Part shown: positions 49,077 through 61,363 of the stretch, piece by piece
Numbering within the stretch: the first letter of the stretch is position 1
How the letters are laid out: every line of letters begins with the position of its first letter
Source: Leptolyngbya sp. Cla-17
Lineage (GTDB): Bacteria; Cyanobacteriota; Cyanobacteriia; Leptolyngbyales; Leptolyngbyaceae
Assembly (NCBI RefSeq): GCF_016807185.1
Contig: NZ_JAEVYN010000003.1
Span: 416,287-480,286 of the forward strand
Direction of reading: 5' to 3'
Length of the DNA stretch: 64,000 bases
Translations under genes and position numbers: made by a program
Notes under the pieces: model-generated
Databases searched by the model: none
Seen by the model: only the letters and a program-made list of their open reading frames with translations
What the model was told of the DNA's origin: nothing

Positions 49077-49292
49077 ATGCAGATTACGACCGAACATCTC
49101 TCTCCTGAAGCAGCCCAAGCTTTTATTCAGATGCTTCCAGATAAAATTCGGTTGGGACTGTTGACCTATGCCGCTCAGATTGAACAACCGATTGAGTCAA
49201 TTGTTGAAATGGCGATCGCGGGTTTCCTTGACGAAGACTCAATCAGCTTCTCCGGTTGCAATCCTCTCGCCGTAGTAAAGAACTTGAAATAA
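49077..49292 (+). CDS. Right-arm copy of the 71-residue protein
   Basis: Identical mirror of 42099-42314. Confidence 0.55.
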   Translation: MQITTEHLSPEAAQAFIQMLPDKIRLGLLTYAAQIEQPIESIVEMAIAGFLDEDSISFSGCNPLAVVKNLK

Positions 49293-49389
49293 TTGTTCAT
49301 TGACTCCTCAGAGTGCTATAACTCAAACCCCTACGACCTGCCTCAATTCCTCTGTCAAACTGAAGTGGAGGACTTCTTGCAGAATGCCT

Positions 49390-50304
49390 ATGAATACATC
49401 CATAGCCTACGCTCGCTGGATTGCTGCCCTACAATCCCAAGTTCTCATCGCAGAAGAGGTCTTAAGAGAGCATTTGACTTTTGCATCCCACGTCTCTCTT
49501 TCTGAGAAGTTGGCACATCTAGATCGTCTTAAAGCATGGCTTGACTTGTTTCGTCCCCTTGACCGCAGCATCGTGGCTGAACTTAAGCAACGCTATGATG
49601 TCCGGTTTACTTACAACTCCAACGCGATCGAGGGCAACACGCTCTCGCTTAGAGAGACTGCTCTAGTGCTGGAGCAAGGCATCACAATTGGGGGCAAGTC
49701 CTTAAAAGAGCATTTAGAAGTGATTGGACATGGGCAGGCAATCAATTACATTGAATCGTTTTCTGTTGCTGATGCTGTCATTACTGAGTGGGAGTTGAGG
49801 CAAGTCCACAGCCTCATTCTGCGAACGATTGACCCGGAAACGGCAGGACGATTTCGGTTACTGGATGTCCGGGCGGCAGGGACTGAGTCTGTCTATCTTC
49901 CCCACTATCAGGTAGACAAGTTGATGGCAGACTTTGTGGAATGGCTTAATTCTCAAAATGCCAAAGCACTACATCCAATCGTCTATGCGGCTGAAGCTCA
50001 TCTCAGGCTAGTGACGGTTCACCCGTTTCAAGATGGTAATGGACGCACAGCACGCCTCTTGATGAATCTATTACTGATTCGAGCAGGCTTCCTGATTGGG
50101 GTAATTGCCAATGAGCAACGGATAGATTACATCAATGCTATTGTGGCGGCTCAGACAGGGGAAGGGGGAGAAGCTCTGACGCATTTAGTCGCGAATGCTA
50201 GCCAAGACTCTCTCATTGAAACGTTAAGTGTGGTATCGACGGCAGCTTCTAGCAACGGCAAGGGGGAAGGCTTTTTTGAACATCTAAGTCAGTTCCTTTC
50301 CTGA
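49390..50304 (+). CDS. fic: Right-arm copy of the Fic protein
   Basis: Identical mirror of 41087-42001 with the complete Fic motif. Confidence 0.6.
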   Translation: MNTSIAYARWIAALQSQVLIAEEVLREHLTFASHVSLSEKLAHLDRLKAWLDLFRPLDRSIVAELKQRYDVRFTYNSNAIEGNTLSLRETALVLEQGITIGGKSLKEHLEVIGHGQAINYIESFSVADAVITEWELRQVHSLILRTIDPETAGRFRLLDVRAAGTESVYLPHYQVDKLMADFVEWLNSQNAKALHPIVYAAEAHLRLVTVHPFQDGNGRTARLLMNLLLIRAGFLIGVIANEQRIDYINAIVAAQTGEGGEALTHLVANASQDSLIETLSVVSTAASSNGKGEGFFEHLSQFLS

Positions 50305-50406
50305 ATTAGGGAAGGTCGTGATGGAACGATGAAAAATAACACTACAGAACCAGTGCGATTTAATGAAGAGTATGGATGGAGCGGTGAAGACGTGCAATCG
50401 CGTTAA

Positions 50407-51195
50407 CTATCCTAGTGGATTGTGAGGAACGCTCTTCTGCAACTGCTCGATTTGTTCGACCGATAGTCCAGTAACACGAGCGATCGCCTCTACCGTCATT
50501 CCTTCTTTCAGAAGGTTTATCACTACCTGCTGAAGCGCTTCTTCCTTAGCTTCTTGATATACCCGTGTCTGCTGCAAACTGATTCCCAACATCGTTTCAA
50601 TCTCCTGCCGACTCAGATTTGTAAACTTGTAAACCATAATGGTGGTCAGCATCTCCATTATGGCGCGACTAGCTGCTGGCTCGTCTATTTCCTGCCGCGA
50701 TCGCGCGAGTAACGCTCTTGCTTCTGCGGGTGCTTGAGCTTCTTCAAGGGTTGTCAATACCATGAGGGCGACTCCTAACGGCAATTGTCCAATGTCTCCC
50801 AACTCATCTAAAAACACGCAATGAACCCGATCTCCCGCCAGTAAATCTTGATAGGGAAGCGTATTGCTCTGCTCCATTGAACGAGCGGGATAAATTACTA
50901 CAGCTTGCCAATCACTGAAGCGATCTCGGTTGCGATAGAAATATAAAAACGACTCACCAAAAAGGCGTTCATACAGCCGCTCATCCCGTTGGAATTGAAC
51001 CTCACAAAAGTACACAATTCCAGGCACTTCAGTGTCAGGGGGTAAGAACACTCCATCGATTTCAAACCGGGGTTCTTTGACGGCTACGGAATCAAATCGA
51101 TAGGCCTCAGCGTTAAGGGGTGGCTCTTCGAGTAACTCAAATAGAAGCGTCGGAGATTGCTGAAATAAGGCATAGAAAATTGAATCCCGTCGCAT
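50407..51195 (-). CDS. Right-arm copy of the Rpn-family nuclease
   Basis: Identical mirror of 40196-40984, 262 residues. Confidence 0.6.
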   Translation of the reverse strand: MRRDSIFYALFQQSPTLLFELLEEPPLNAEAYRFDSVAVKEPRFEIDGVFLPPDTEVPGIVYFCEVQFQRDERLYERLFGESFLYFYRNRDRFSDWQAVVIYPARSMEQSNTLPYQDLLAGDRVHCVFLDELGDIGQLPLGVALMVLTTLEEAQAPAEARALLARSRQEIDEPAASRAIMEMLTTIMVYKFTNLSRQEIETMLGISLQQTRVYQEAKEEALQQVVINLLKEGMTVEAIARVTGLSVEQIEQLQKSVPHNPLG

Positions 51196-51464
51196 GGGTA
51201 AATTGTTCCGAGCCGTTGAAGCAATTGTACTATTAAAGCTTGGAAAAAGAGGGAATCAGAAAGGCAATCGCGGGGTTCTTCGATGAGGACTCGGTTAGCT
51301 TCTCTGGCTACAATCCTTTCGCTGTAGCAAATAACTTGAAATAGGAATGATCTCCTTGGACTTTGGGCACCTTATATCGAAATAATCTACGTCACACGTT
51401 TTCTCTTGCTGCGATCGCGAATTATTTCAATTCCTTGCCTATTCACTACCCCCCTGATGGTGCT

Positions 51465-52053
51465 ATGACCCAAGAACCCTACTACTACCTGCCTCAATTC
51501 CTCTCTCAAGCTGAAGCCGATGCTCTCTACGAACACAGCCAAGCTCTGAGTTGGCAGCAAAATGATATTCGGATGTTTGGCAAGTTTATCCCTGTCCCTC
51601 GTTTGGAAGCTATCTATGGCGATGAGGGATGCAGCTATTTCTATTCGTCGTCGGTACTTCTAGAACCGCTGCCCTGGACGGACCCATTAGCCAAGTTACG
51701 AGACCGTATAGAAACTGAATCTGGCTTCAACTTTGCGATCACCACTGGCAATCGCTATCGCGTCGGTGAACACTCAATCGGTTGGCACTCGGATAACGAA
51801 AAGAGCCTGGGCACCAGTCCCGCGATCGCTTCGATTTCATTGGGCGCTATCCGCAAGTTTAGCCTTAAACCCCGTAAGGGCATGAGGGGGAATTACAGCA
51901 TTTCTTTCTCGAACATGGTTCGCTACTGCTCATGCTTCCCGGTTGCCAATCCACTCACATTCATCAATTGCCCAAGACTAAGCAATCAGTAGCAGAACGC
52001 ATTAACTGGACATTCAGACCTCATCTTAATCAAACACGGCGGTTAGACGATTA
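51465..52053 (+). pseudogene. Right-arm copy of the AlkB-like gene, frameshifted
   Basis: Mirror of 39336-39926. One G is missing from a run near 51880 (GTAAGGGC for GTAAGGGGC), so the distal His and the terminal Arg motif are out of frame. Confidence 0.7.
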
Positions 52054-52188
52054 AGTTGAGCAATCACTCTGCTGATTAAAAGACTTCTATATAGGCAAGA
52101 AATCCTGGCAAGGAAAGCCACTGCAACCCGGTGAGGTTTAGGCTAAAACCAGAAAGTTAGACCCAAACAAAATTGTCTGAAGTGCAAT

Positions 52189-52560
52189 CTACACACTGTC
52201 GTCTTTCCATTCACACGAAGGGCAATCCCAATGAACACGCGCTGAATCGGGAGGAAATGGATAGCGACACTCAGGGCACAGACCTGTAAAAAGCGGATGC
52301 CACAGCAACAGTTCTAGCTTTTGCGCTCGGTTCCATCGTTGCGCCGGTGAAATGACAAGCTCATTCCCATAAAAACTGGCTTCTTCTGGCTCCCACCATT
52401 CCCCATTTAATAAGTTCGGATCTAGTTCAAAATCTACACACTGTTCACTACTTTCTTGCACTCCATAGGGATGAACGGCACAGAAAAGATGAGGGTTATG
52501 GGTATTGTGAAAACAGCGATCGCATTCGGGTAACTTGTGAAATGGGCTTTGCTTACTCAT
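52189..52560 (-). CDS. Right-arm copy of the zinc-ribbon-like protein
   Basis: Identical mirror of 38830-39201. Confidence 0.55.
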   Translation of the reverse strand: MSKQSPFHKLPECDRCFHNTHNPHLFCAVHPYGVQESSEQCVDFELDPNLLNGEWWEPEEASFYGNELVISPAQRWNRAQKLELLLWHPLFTGLCPECRYPFPPDSARVHWDCPSCEWKDDSV

Positions 52561-52586
52561 CGCTTAATACCTGTAAAAGCTCCGTT

Positions 52587-52736
52587 TCACCTCTTGAATT
52601 GACTAGGAATAAAGGTTCCAGTGTTGCTCTTTATTTCCTGCCTCTTTGTAACTTCATCCATGTTTTCTGCTTGAAGCAGGTCAAGAAGGGTAGTATAGTC
52701 AACCCCGATTGTAGATACAAAATCATTTTTAGCCAT
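52587..52736 (-). CDS. Right-arm copy of the 49-residue frame
   Basis: Mirror of 38654-38803, still open. Confidence 0.35.
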   Translation of the reverse strand: MAKNDFVSTIGVDYTTLLDLLQAENMDEVTKRQEIKSNTGTFIPSQFKR

Positions 52737-53108
52737 TTTGCTGTACTTCTAACTGGTAAATTTTCAAAGAGGGATGCTCTGCCATTATTCTCCAATAAAA
52801 GCCTTCCGGGGTGTTGAAACGCGATCTCCACAGCGATAGCCAAAAATAGGCTCATCTTTCTGGTGTAACTGTCGTAGATGTTGATGCAAGTCAACAGCAT
52901 CTCTAGGAGACAACCAGAACAAGTGAGATTGCCCTTGATAGCCTGCATTGAGAAGGCTAAGGAATAACCATTCCATTACCGGTTGAATATCGTCTAAAGC
53001 AACACCACTCTCAGCTTGCCCATAACTGCTAATTGTGGGTTGCTTCAGTTCGCTTTTGGAAAGCAGCGAAGCAAGCCTTGCTTGGATTCTATGCAAAACG
53101 CCTTTCAT
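52729..53108 (-). pseudogene. Right-arm copy of the 126-residue protein, frameshifted
   Basis: Mirror of 38281-38661. One G is lost from a run near 52810, truncating the last 20 codons. Confidence 0.65.
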
Positions 53109-53277
53109 AGTAGATGCAAAAAACTACCCCCTTAAAATGCCCAATTCGTTCCATAAATTTATTGCAAGAACTAGTTCTTGCTCCCCCTCCTCACACCGAT
53201 TGCAACAGCGATAAGGATAATGATATAGTATGAATATCTGATATAGATAGGGATTTAATGAACATGGACGTGAAACG

Positions 53278-55248
53278 ATGAGTTTTATCCCTACTGCCTA
53301 TACCCATGACACCACCCGCGAACAATTAATCGCTCGATTCCGCGATCGCATCGCTACAAACGATCGCACTAAACTCTCCAAAGACGAACGTGGAGAATTG
53401 ATCCTCCACTTTATCGATAGGTTGGGCAACTGTAAGACTGAAAACGCAGCGAAAGCTCTCTGTGCCGCTGAAATTGCCCTCCTCGAAGAAGGCTACCCGG
53501 TTGCCTCGATCGCGAATCAATATTTACCAGACTATCGCAAGGCAATCGCTCGGGCTATAGATGAGGGTCGATTGCCTAGGCTGGAGTTGCCACCTAGTCT
53601 GTATGGCAAGGTTTACCCTCACTGGGGGCTTTATCACCTGACTTATCCAAATGAGGTACAGCAGGCAATTAAGCAAAAAACGACGATTAAGAACAATCTA
53701 AAGCAGGACGATTTACAGCCGATTCGCGCAGACAGGTTCTTGAATAAGGCGAAGGATTTGTTGACAAGGGAAACTCCCTATGAATGGGCAGTAGGGCTTT
53801 TGGCGGTGACGGGGAGACGATTCAGTGAGATTGTGGCTAAAGGCGAATTTAAACCGACCCATCATCCTTACGCGATCTCGTTTCGTGGGCAACTGAAAAA
53901 AGGAATTCAAGACATTGAAAAGGCTCAAACCTTCCTGATCGCTACTTTGATTGATGCAGATAAGGTTCTAAAGGCGATCTATAAGTTTAGAGCCCATCCT
54001 AGAATTCAGGAGTTGGCGGAGTTGTCTCCTGATGACATTAACTCCAGGCTCAATACCAGTGTCAGGCATTATATCAAGAGCAGCTTCGAGGACTCAGAGG
54101 TACTGCCGGTGCTACCTGGCGAAAAGGCGGTGACGGCTCACAATCTTAGGGGGGCGTATGCTGAAATTGCCACGCATTTCTTCTGTCCTCCTAATCAAGG
54201 CACTCACCGGTTCCTGCAACAGCATCTAGGGCATGTGATTGGTGAGTCTGAATTAGCAAAAAGGAAGAATGCGGGGGCTACGGAACACTACTTTCATTAT
54301 TTCTTGATCGGGGCCCAGCAGCAGCCACTCGGTGAAAAGGGGATTCTATTAGAACGCGTTGGAGCGTTACCGACTACGGTCGAATTGGAGCTTGAACCCG
54401 TTGAACTGGCAGATATTGAGCCAGTTGAAGTAATGGAGAATGAAACAATGGCGATCGCTCTTCCGGATGCTGAAATCCATCCCCGTAAACCTCGCGCGAG
54501 TGTGCCTACTGATTTAATGCATCAACTCAAAGAATTAGCGGCAATTAAACTCAATGCTCAAGGCTCTAATGCGGATGTAATGGAGGCGGTTGTTAGGTTT
54601 CTGCGAGACGATTCGACTCCGACGATAGCAACTTCGGTTGAATCCTTTGGCAGCACCTTTCAATGGTTTACAGCTGAAGTAGAACGGTTGAGGGCTGAAA
54701 ATCAGGCGCTCTTGGCAAAACTTGACCAGGCCCAGGGGCAACTTCAAAGTATGGCATCGGTGGCGATTCGACCGTTGGAGGAGTTGGAAGAGTTGGAGGC
54801 GTTGAAAACTGAAAATGAACGGCTGCAGGCGGAGTTGATTCAGTTTCAGCAGTTAAAACAACTGTTTACGGGTTCGGCTCCGGTTACTCCGATACCTACA
54901 CCTGTGGTGCCAGTGCCATCACGAGTTCAACCAACTATTGCAGGTCATACGCCGCAAAGAAGAATTCGCGATCAGGCGTCGGCTTTGGAAAAGATTGATG
55001 AGGCGATTTCTCTGATTATTGCCTGGAATGATGATCCAGTTAGAGCGTTTAACGACAAGTGGTTTATTGGGGTTCCAGCGCTTTTGGCCCTCCTTAGAGG
55101 CAATGACTATTCCGCTTCTCAAGGTCGCGTACAACAAGCTCTAGCCAACCGTAGACCAGAAATTGAAAGCCATCATCAAAGGCATGGGCTGGGGCAACGT
55201 CACAACGTCAGGCACAACAATCCAATTAATCAAATTATCTCAATGTGA
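53278..55248 (+). CDS. Right-arm copy of the telomere resolvase-like protein
   Basis: Mirror of 36141-38111. The whole 1971-bp frame is intact and the protein identical, so the left-arm sequence is well supported. Probably not a second gene. Confidence 0.6.
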   Translation: MSFIPTAYTHDTTREQLIARFRDRIATNDRTKLSKDERGELILHFIDRLGNCKTENAAKALCAAEIALLEEGYPVASIANQYLPDYRKAIARAIDEGRLPRLELPPSLYGKVYPHWGLYHLTYPNEVQQAIKQKTTIKNNLKQDDLQPIRADRFLNKAKDLLTRETPYEWAVGLLAVTGRRFSEIVAKGEFKPTHHPYAISFRGQLKKGIQDIEKAQTFLIATLIDADKVLKAIYKFRAHPRIQELAELSPDDINSRLNTSVRHYIKSSFEDSEVLPVLPGEKAVTAHNLRGAYAEIATHFFCPPNQGTHRFLQQHLGHVIGESELAKRKNAGATEHYFHYFLIGAQQQPLGEKGILLERVGALPTTVELELEPVELADIEPVEVMENETMAIALPDAEIHPRKPRASVPTDLMHQLKELAAIKLNAQGSNADVMEAVVRFLRDDSTPTIATSVESFGSTFQWFTAEVERLRAENQALLAKLDQAQGQLQSMASVAIRPLEELEELEALKTENERLQAELIQFQQLKQLFTGSAPVTPIPTPVVPVPSRVQPTIAGHTPQRRIRDQASALEKIDEAISLIIAWNDDPVRAFNDKWFIGVPALLALLRGNDYSASQGRVQQALANRRPEIESHHQRHGLGQRHNVRHNNPINQIISM

Positions 55249-55562
55249 GGATGAGGGAGAGGGGGGGGGCTTGATTGCAATTAAAGGCAATGCAGCGATC
55301 GCGCTTTCAAACTGTCGGCGTAAAGCGTGTCGGCTGGTGGCACCTTTCGCCAGTGCCCCCTCGATACAGGTCAATTGCAGTTGCCGTCGCTCCAGGGTGA
55401 CCTCAATGGGCATTATGAATGGCAGGCAAACAGGACTATTCTCACCCTACGGGCTGGTCTTGAGATCAGGCAAGCAATCCCTGTTACGGTGACAAGGGTC
55501 AGGTTCCACTGGCATCAGGGGGGCGATCTCTAAGCCCATGTAGGCGCTGACGTTTGATTGGT

Positions 55563-55955
55563 TCAACACCGATTCTGGCAAGCTGCTTGGGACTGGTGAG
55601 CTGCCAGAGCAACGCGAGCACAGGCTTCTGCATCAGACAACGCTTGATGGTGCTCTAGCTCGATGCCCAGGTATTCACAAACATTGGGCAGTTTGGTCGG
55701 ACGTAAATTCCAGGTTTTGCAAGCCAGTTGCACCGTACACAAAAAAGGCTGTGGCGGTCGAGCAATGCCGTAAAGGTCACAGCACGCATAGAGCACGCCC
55801 CGGTCAAAAGAGGCGTTATGGGCGGCTAGAAAAGCAGCATCCTGCATGAAGGGCTGGATAAAAATCCACAGGTCACCGAAGGCGGGTTGATCTGCAACAT
55901 CCTGCCACCGAATGCCGTGGATGTGCGTAAACCGGAAGGTCGCACGCGGTAACAC
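55563..55955 (-). pseudogene. Right-arm copy of the truncated exonuclease
   Basis: Identical mirror of 35434-35826, so the missing Exo I region is not an assembly error. Confidence 0.6.
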
Positions 55956-56129
55956 TGGGTCTCAAAGCTACAGAAACGCCTAAGTGGACAAATTTTTCCG
56001 AATTCTGAGGTGCCCCCTTCGGTCGAGCAGCGAAGAAAGTTATCGACTGTTTCCGTAGCAACACGCAACACAAGCGTAGTCTTTCTAGAAGTAATGAACT
56101 TTGAAAAGACAAAGCTACAGGACTGAACC

Positions 56130-56832
56130 ATGCAATACCGTTATCTTCTGGCGCTCAGCGCACTATCATTTGCCTTTCCGGCTGCCGCCTCAGCTGCTGT
56201 TTACACTACGACAACTGGACAAACTCGCTTCGTGCTTGATTCAAGTCGCTCGAAACCGAGCGTGGAATACGTGAGCCGCATTCAAGGCAAAGATTGGATT
56301 GGCTCAGCGAATGTGTCTGGTGTTCCGGTGCCTGAGAGTGGTTGTCTCACGCTATCGAGGCACGTTTCGAGATTCTCGTACGGGTCCCGGAGCTGAACAG
56401 GTTTGTACAGGCACGATCGACATGACTGACAATCGCCCTGGGCAAAGATTCTCAGTCACTTGGAACGTTACAGGCGGCAAGGCTTGTCCTGTCATCGGTC
56501 AGACTGTCACGCTCAATTTAGTGGCTGCCTTGCCCCGTCCCGATGGGCGTGGAGACTTTACACCTGTAAGCGTCGATCAGTGGAATGGTGGCACTCAATC
56601 TAGCACTTGGCGCGGGTGGAGAGTCGTGTCGGCTGATGGCTTTCTCAACTGTCGCGCCACACCCAATGGGTCCATTCGCCGCACCTACAACGCGGGCGAT
56701 CCGATCACTGCATTTCGTGATCGCTCCGGGCTGGCCATGACCACCTCTAACGGTGCTCCCTGGCTGCGCACCGCCGATAACTGCTTGGTTCGCGCTAACG
56801 CTCGCTTTGTGCAGCCAACGAACTCGTTCTAA
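56130..56832 (+). pseudogene. Right-arm copy of the SH3-like secreted protein, frameshifted
   Basis: Mirror of 34558-35259 with one added T near 56342 (GTGGTTGTC for GTGGTGTC). Confidence 0.7.
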
Positions 56833-57121
56833 TCGCTTCGCTGCCATGCTTTTAAGGTGTACAGTGACTTTTAATTTGTCGTAGAGACGCATTAGTGTCG
56901 TTGAAGCAGTAAAGCTAGACCTGATGAACCTTCCGTCTGGAGCCAACTTGGTAAGCCTGATGACCAGATGATTGATTGTTCAGCAACCGATCATCTGCAA
57001 ACCTACAATAGCGGGAGTTTGCAGCGACACGAATTTGTCTTGATGTCATCTAATTTGGCTCCGTACAAATCCAGTAAATCTAAAAATCTAGCGAACTGCA
57101 TGGAGAAATAAAGTTGTGCTT

Positions 57122-57493
57122 ATGAACAAACTGCTTGCCACAATCACTGCAACCACGATCGCAACACTCCTTGTGCCCACGATCGCCATAGCTCAGACCC
57201 TCCCCAAAACCCTTAAACAAGGTATGCCCTACGCTCAGGCACGAAAGACCTTGCTCAACAGCGGATGGCAAGTGTAGTACATTCCCCCAATCGAGATCGC
57301 TTCGGCGCAATGAACTACTCATCGACAAACTTGGCTACAACGAAGTCGAAACCTGCTCTGGTACAGGTATGGGCTTTTGTCGCTTCAGCTTCACCAACGC
57401 CAACGGCAAAAGCTAGCAGTTGTCACCGTCAATAATCAACCCGGTCAAAAGCCTAAACTTCAACGCTGGTGGATCGACACCGAGAATCGCTAG
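57122..57493 (+). pseudogene. Right-arm copy of the frameshifted secreted protein
   Basis: Mirror of 33894-34269. Carries the same stop as the left arm plus additional one-base losses (for example near 57316). Confidence 0.6.
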
Positions 57494-57513
57494 TCCCTGA
57501 CGCAAGTGTTATT

Positions 57514-58137
57514 ACTGTTCTGCTCCAGCAAAGTTTTGCACCGCATAAGCTCGTCCCCTCATCGGGTCAACCACAATCCCATAACCAAAACGTTTGTAGT
57601 CCGGCTTTAACAAGTTTTTGGCGATGTCCTGTGCTATACATCCAGCTTTTCTGAAATGCTTCAATCAGCCCATAGCTCAAGCTAATTCCTGTTCCGCCTG
57701 TCTGCTGCATGATGTTTTTCTCCCACCCCACCGCGTCCGCCTACTTGGGTGAAGCGATCCGTTGGGGTTCTCCCCTCTGGAGTGACATGAGCGTAATAAT
57801 TGCGGCTCATCATATCTTGGCTGTGCTGCTGAGACGATTGAGAGAGCAGCGGATCTTCCACTAGCGGCAACAAGCCATTGAGTTGACGATCTCGGTTCAC
57901 CAGCGCCAACGCCAACTGCCGAACTTCTGGGAGCGATCGACCGCCGTGAGCGTTGAGCAGCGATACTTTTGGTTTACCAATCTTCCAACCCGCCCCACCC
58001 GACCCGTTATCAAAGTAAAAAGCATCTTTCGCAGAAAGCAGGCTAACTCCAGCAATCAACAATCCAGGCAAGAGAACTTGTTTTGCTCTGACTGCAAACG
58101 ATGTCGAAGACCTTCTTTGCCTGGATTGGTATCTCAT
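57514..58137 (-). pseudogene. Right-arm copy of the CAP-domain protein, frameshifted
   Basis: Mirror of 33252-33875. The frame breaks near 57716 within GVGENIM. Confidence 0.65.
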
Positions 58138-58211
58138 ACTTGAACCTATTGATTGAGTTAAGAGTTCCCTATCTCAACCCTGCAAGCTCCAGTTTCCTTC
58201 AGCCTCATTCT

Positions 58212-58720
58212 TCAGACTTCACCCTTCATCTCTTCATCCGTACCCTCCGTTACCTCATCCATTTCAACTTGCTCCAGCAACTCCAGCGGCACCCGATCAC
58301 CTTGAGCTAAGCCTTCCCCCTCGCCCTTCCCCTTGGGCTGAGCGTTAGTCGAAGCCTTCCCCTTACGCTCCACTATCGGCGGCGCATCCTTTGCCGTAGC
58401 CATCCGATCCGCCATCACTCGCAACATCTGGGCAAAATCCGCGATGGCATTACTTCTACCCGATCAAGAATGTCCTTACTCGTCAACCCACCTGTGCACC
58501 CATACAGGTAAGCAACAAAATCCTCCACCACCATCCCCTAATTCGAGCAATCTTCTCCAGATTCTCCAAACTGGAGACATTTTTGCCATTTCTCCCACTG
58601 CTGCACCGTCGATTGAGACACCTCCAACGTGTGCCAGCTTTTTCCGGCTTCAGTTTGTCGGTGGGGTCTGAGATGCAGTGGAACGAAAAACCCCGTTACG
58701 TGGACACTTGGCATAGCCAA
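58212..58720 (-). pseudogene. Right-arm copy of the broken XRE-type gene
   Basis: Mirror of 32669-33177 with further indels. Confidence 0.5.
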
Positions 58721-58745
58721 ATTGATTTCGGTCAGCGGCAGGTGT

Positions 58746-59072
58746 TCAGGGTGTGTGTTGGGACATGGCTTGTCGGAGTGATCGCGGCAGTCCCAATTCT
58801 TGCCACAGATCAGGACGCTCTTGCAGTTCAGCCTCCGCCTGAAGTGTTTCCTGGGTCAGACACTCCGCCAATTGAGCAAGTTGTCGCCAAGTCTGAGCTG
58901 GCAAGATCAGGGCAAAAGGAGCCAGGGTGTTGACATCGCCCACTTGCGTATCCCATTTGAAGCCCTGCAACATCATGGCGCGGCGAATGTGAGCCGCAAT
59001 GTCTGCGTCCAGCGGTGCGGAACATTGCCATTGCGGCACGTTGCAGTCTAAATCAAGGGGCAGATGAGCCAT
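58746..59072 (-). CDS. Right-arm copy of the 108-residue fragment protein
   Basis: Identical mirror of 32317-32643. Confidence 0.4.
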   Translation of the reverse strand: MAHLPLDLDCNVPQWQCSAPLDADIAAHIRRAMMLQGFKWDTQVGDVNTLAPFALILPAQTWRQLAQLAECLTQETLQAEAELQERPDLWQELGLPRSLRQAMSQHTP

Positions 59073-59081
59073 GTGGCAGTT

Positions 59082-59471
59082 TTAAAAAAACAGGCTGTCC
59101 CTCAAAATTACCGGGAGGACTGTAGCGGCAAACCAAAATGTCATTGCCGCCTGTGGTGGTTTTAGCACAACCGACTTGAGTCGTCGCACCCCAATCATCT
59201 GAGTGTAGTGTCCAACATCATTCCAATCGCCAGTTTTGCTGACGTTCGGAAAAATACCCTGACGAAACTGCTTTTTCTCCGCTCCCCAAGAGTTCACCAT
59301 GTCATTGCTGCTGAAAGCTCCAGCGGTGCCCAGCCAGAGATTCTCGCCTTCATCATGCATTAGTGTGTTGCCACCCATTGCTGCCAGATGGTTTGTCCAG
59401 GTTTGAGCATCACGAGCCAGAGCCTCAGACCAGGTTAAGAGAGATACACCCACATCTTTCCGATAACCGCA
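59082..59471 (-). pseudogene. Right-arm copy of the CAP fragment
   Basis: Mirror of 31918-32307 with a frame break near the HYTQM motif. Confidence 0.55.
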
Positions 59472-59967
59472 GTGATCAGTCATGGGCTGCGGGCTTCGGA
59501 AGCGTCTGCTCTGAATGTGGAGCATTGGAACGGCAAGATTTTGAAGGTGCATCGCTCGAAGGGGCAGAATGTGTCGGAGGTGCCGCTGAGTCGAGAGGCA
59601 CGATCTCATCTGGAGACTTACCTGGAGTGGCGGCGGCAGCAGGGTGGAATGTTTGAACCGTTGCCAGAGAGTCCGATGTTTTTGGCGCAGGACCCAAAGA
59701 GTGCAGGACAGAGGTTAGGGTACAAAGGGTTGCACCGGATGGTGAAGAAATTGGGGGCGATCGCTGGAGTGGAAGATCTCAACCCGCATCGGTTCCGGCA
59801 TACCTTTGGAACGGAAGTGATCCGACGAGGCGGTTGATCCCTTGTTTGGTAAGGAATTGATGGGGATCAAGAGAGATCGAGTGTTTCAGCGGTACACCAA
59901 GGGTGTCTTCAAGCAAGCAGCAGCCGAGGCGTACTTGAAGGCAATCGGGGAGGATGAAAACTTGTAG
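59472..59967 (+). pseudogene. Right-arm copy of the truncated integrase, frameshifted
   Basis: Mirror of 31423-31917. An added base near 59832 stops the frame after the box II motif. Confidence 0.65.
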
Positions 59968-59991
59968 ATTGCATAAGATAGCAGTCCGGTT

Positions 59992-61308
59992 GGGTATGTC
60001 AAATAGATTGTGTCAAGGATAGAAGGTCACAGTGGAAAGCGATCGTCGTAGGCGATGGCAAACCGATTTAAGGCAGGCTTCCAATCTTTAATCGGCATCG
60101 TCCATTTTTTGGAGATGTTCTGAATTGCTAAGTAAACCACTTTAAGTGCAGACTCATCGGTCGGAAACGCTCTGTGATTCTTCAACACCTTTCGCAGGGT
60201 CATATTGACCGACTCAATGGCATTGGTCGTGTAGATGGCTTTCCGAATTTCATTCGGGAAGGCAAAGAAGGAGTAATCCTTTGCCAGTGGTTCATCCAGG
60301 ACTTACTGATAGTGGGATACTGCTTGTCCCATTGCTCAGCCAACTCCACCAAGTATTGCTCCGCCAAGCTTCGGTGCTGGCCGTATAAACCAGACGCAAA
60401 TCGGCTGCTACAGCTTTACGGTCTTTGTAGGACACATAGCTCAAGGAATTACGCACCATATGGACGATGCACAACTGCACCGTTGTTCTGGGAAATACCG
60501 CTTCAATGGCATCTGGAAAGCCAGTGAGTCCATCACAGCAAGCAACGAAAATATCCTTGAGTCCTCGATTCTGTAATTCCGTCAGCACCTGGAGCCAGAA
60601 CTTAGATGACTCGTTTTGGGTCATCCACATGCCCAGCAGTTCCTTTGTGCCTGACAGATTCACTGCCAGAGCTAAATGAACCGCTTTGTTGATCACCCGT
60701 CCATCCTGCCTGACTTTGACCACAATGGCATCAAAGTAGACAATTGGGTAAACCCGCTCCAGCCCACGATTCTGCCAGACTTTGCGCTCCTCTTCCACGG
60801 CTTCAGTCACGTTGGAAATCAAACCAGCCGATACTTCTACCCCATACAGGTCTTGCAGTTGAGCTGTAATGTCACGAGTACTCATCCCCCGCGCATACAG
60901 CGACAGAATCTTGTCATCAACCCGTCAAAGCGAGTCTGCCTTTTCTGGACGATGATGGGTTCGAACTCCCCTGCTCGGTCACGTGGAATCGCAATCTCGG
61001 CTTCGCCAAACTCACCTTTAATCGTCTTCTGCTATGCCCATTGCGACGATTGTTTGGCTTTAAAGCTTCAGGCTGAGTCCGATGTGCTTCGATGTGGGTT
61101 TGCATTTCTGCCTCCAGCAGCGTTCCACTAAGGCTTGAGTCAATTGTTTGAGGATGCCACCATCCCCCAGTAAATCTTCTGGTTTTTCATAGCCTTGAAG
61201 CAGTTGGTCAAGTAGTTCGGGTTGAAAGGTCATCATGATTTTGTCTCAAGTTCAGTAGTTCATTAGATCTCAACTTCTGACCTTTGACACAATCTAATTT
61301 ACAATCCC
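59992..61308 (-). mobile_element. Right-arm copy of the IS256-family element
   Basis: Mirror of 30077-31398, 1317 bp instead of 1322, with flanking GTCCGGTT duplications. The transposase frame (60027-61236) is broken at several points. Confidence 0.7.
60027..61236 (-). pseudogene. Right-arm copy of the IS256-family transposase, frameshifted
   Basis: Mirror of 30149-31363 with one-base indels near 60300-60340, 60923 and 61032. Confidence 0.7.
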
Positions 61309-61363
61309 GTCCGGTTCCAAATTGGAACTTGGCATACCAACTTACTCAATCTAGTTGAGACTA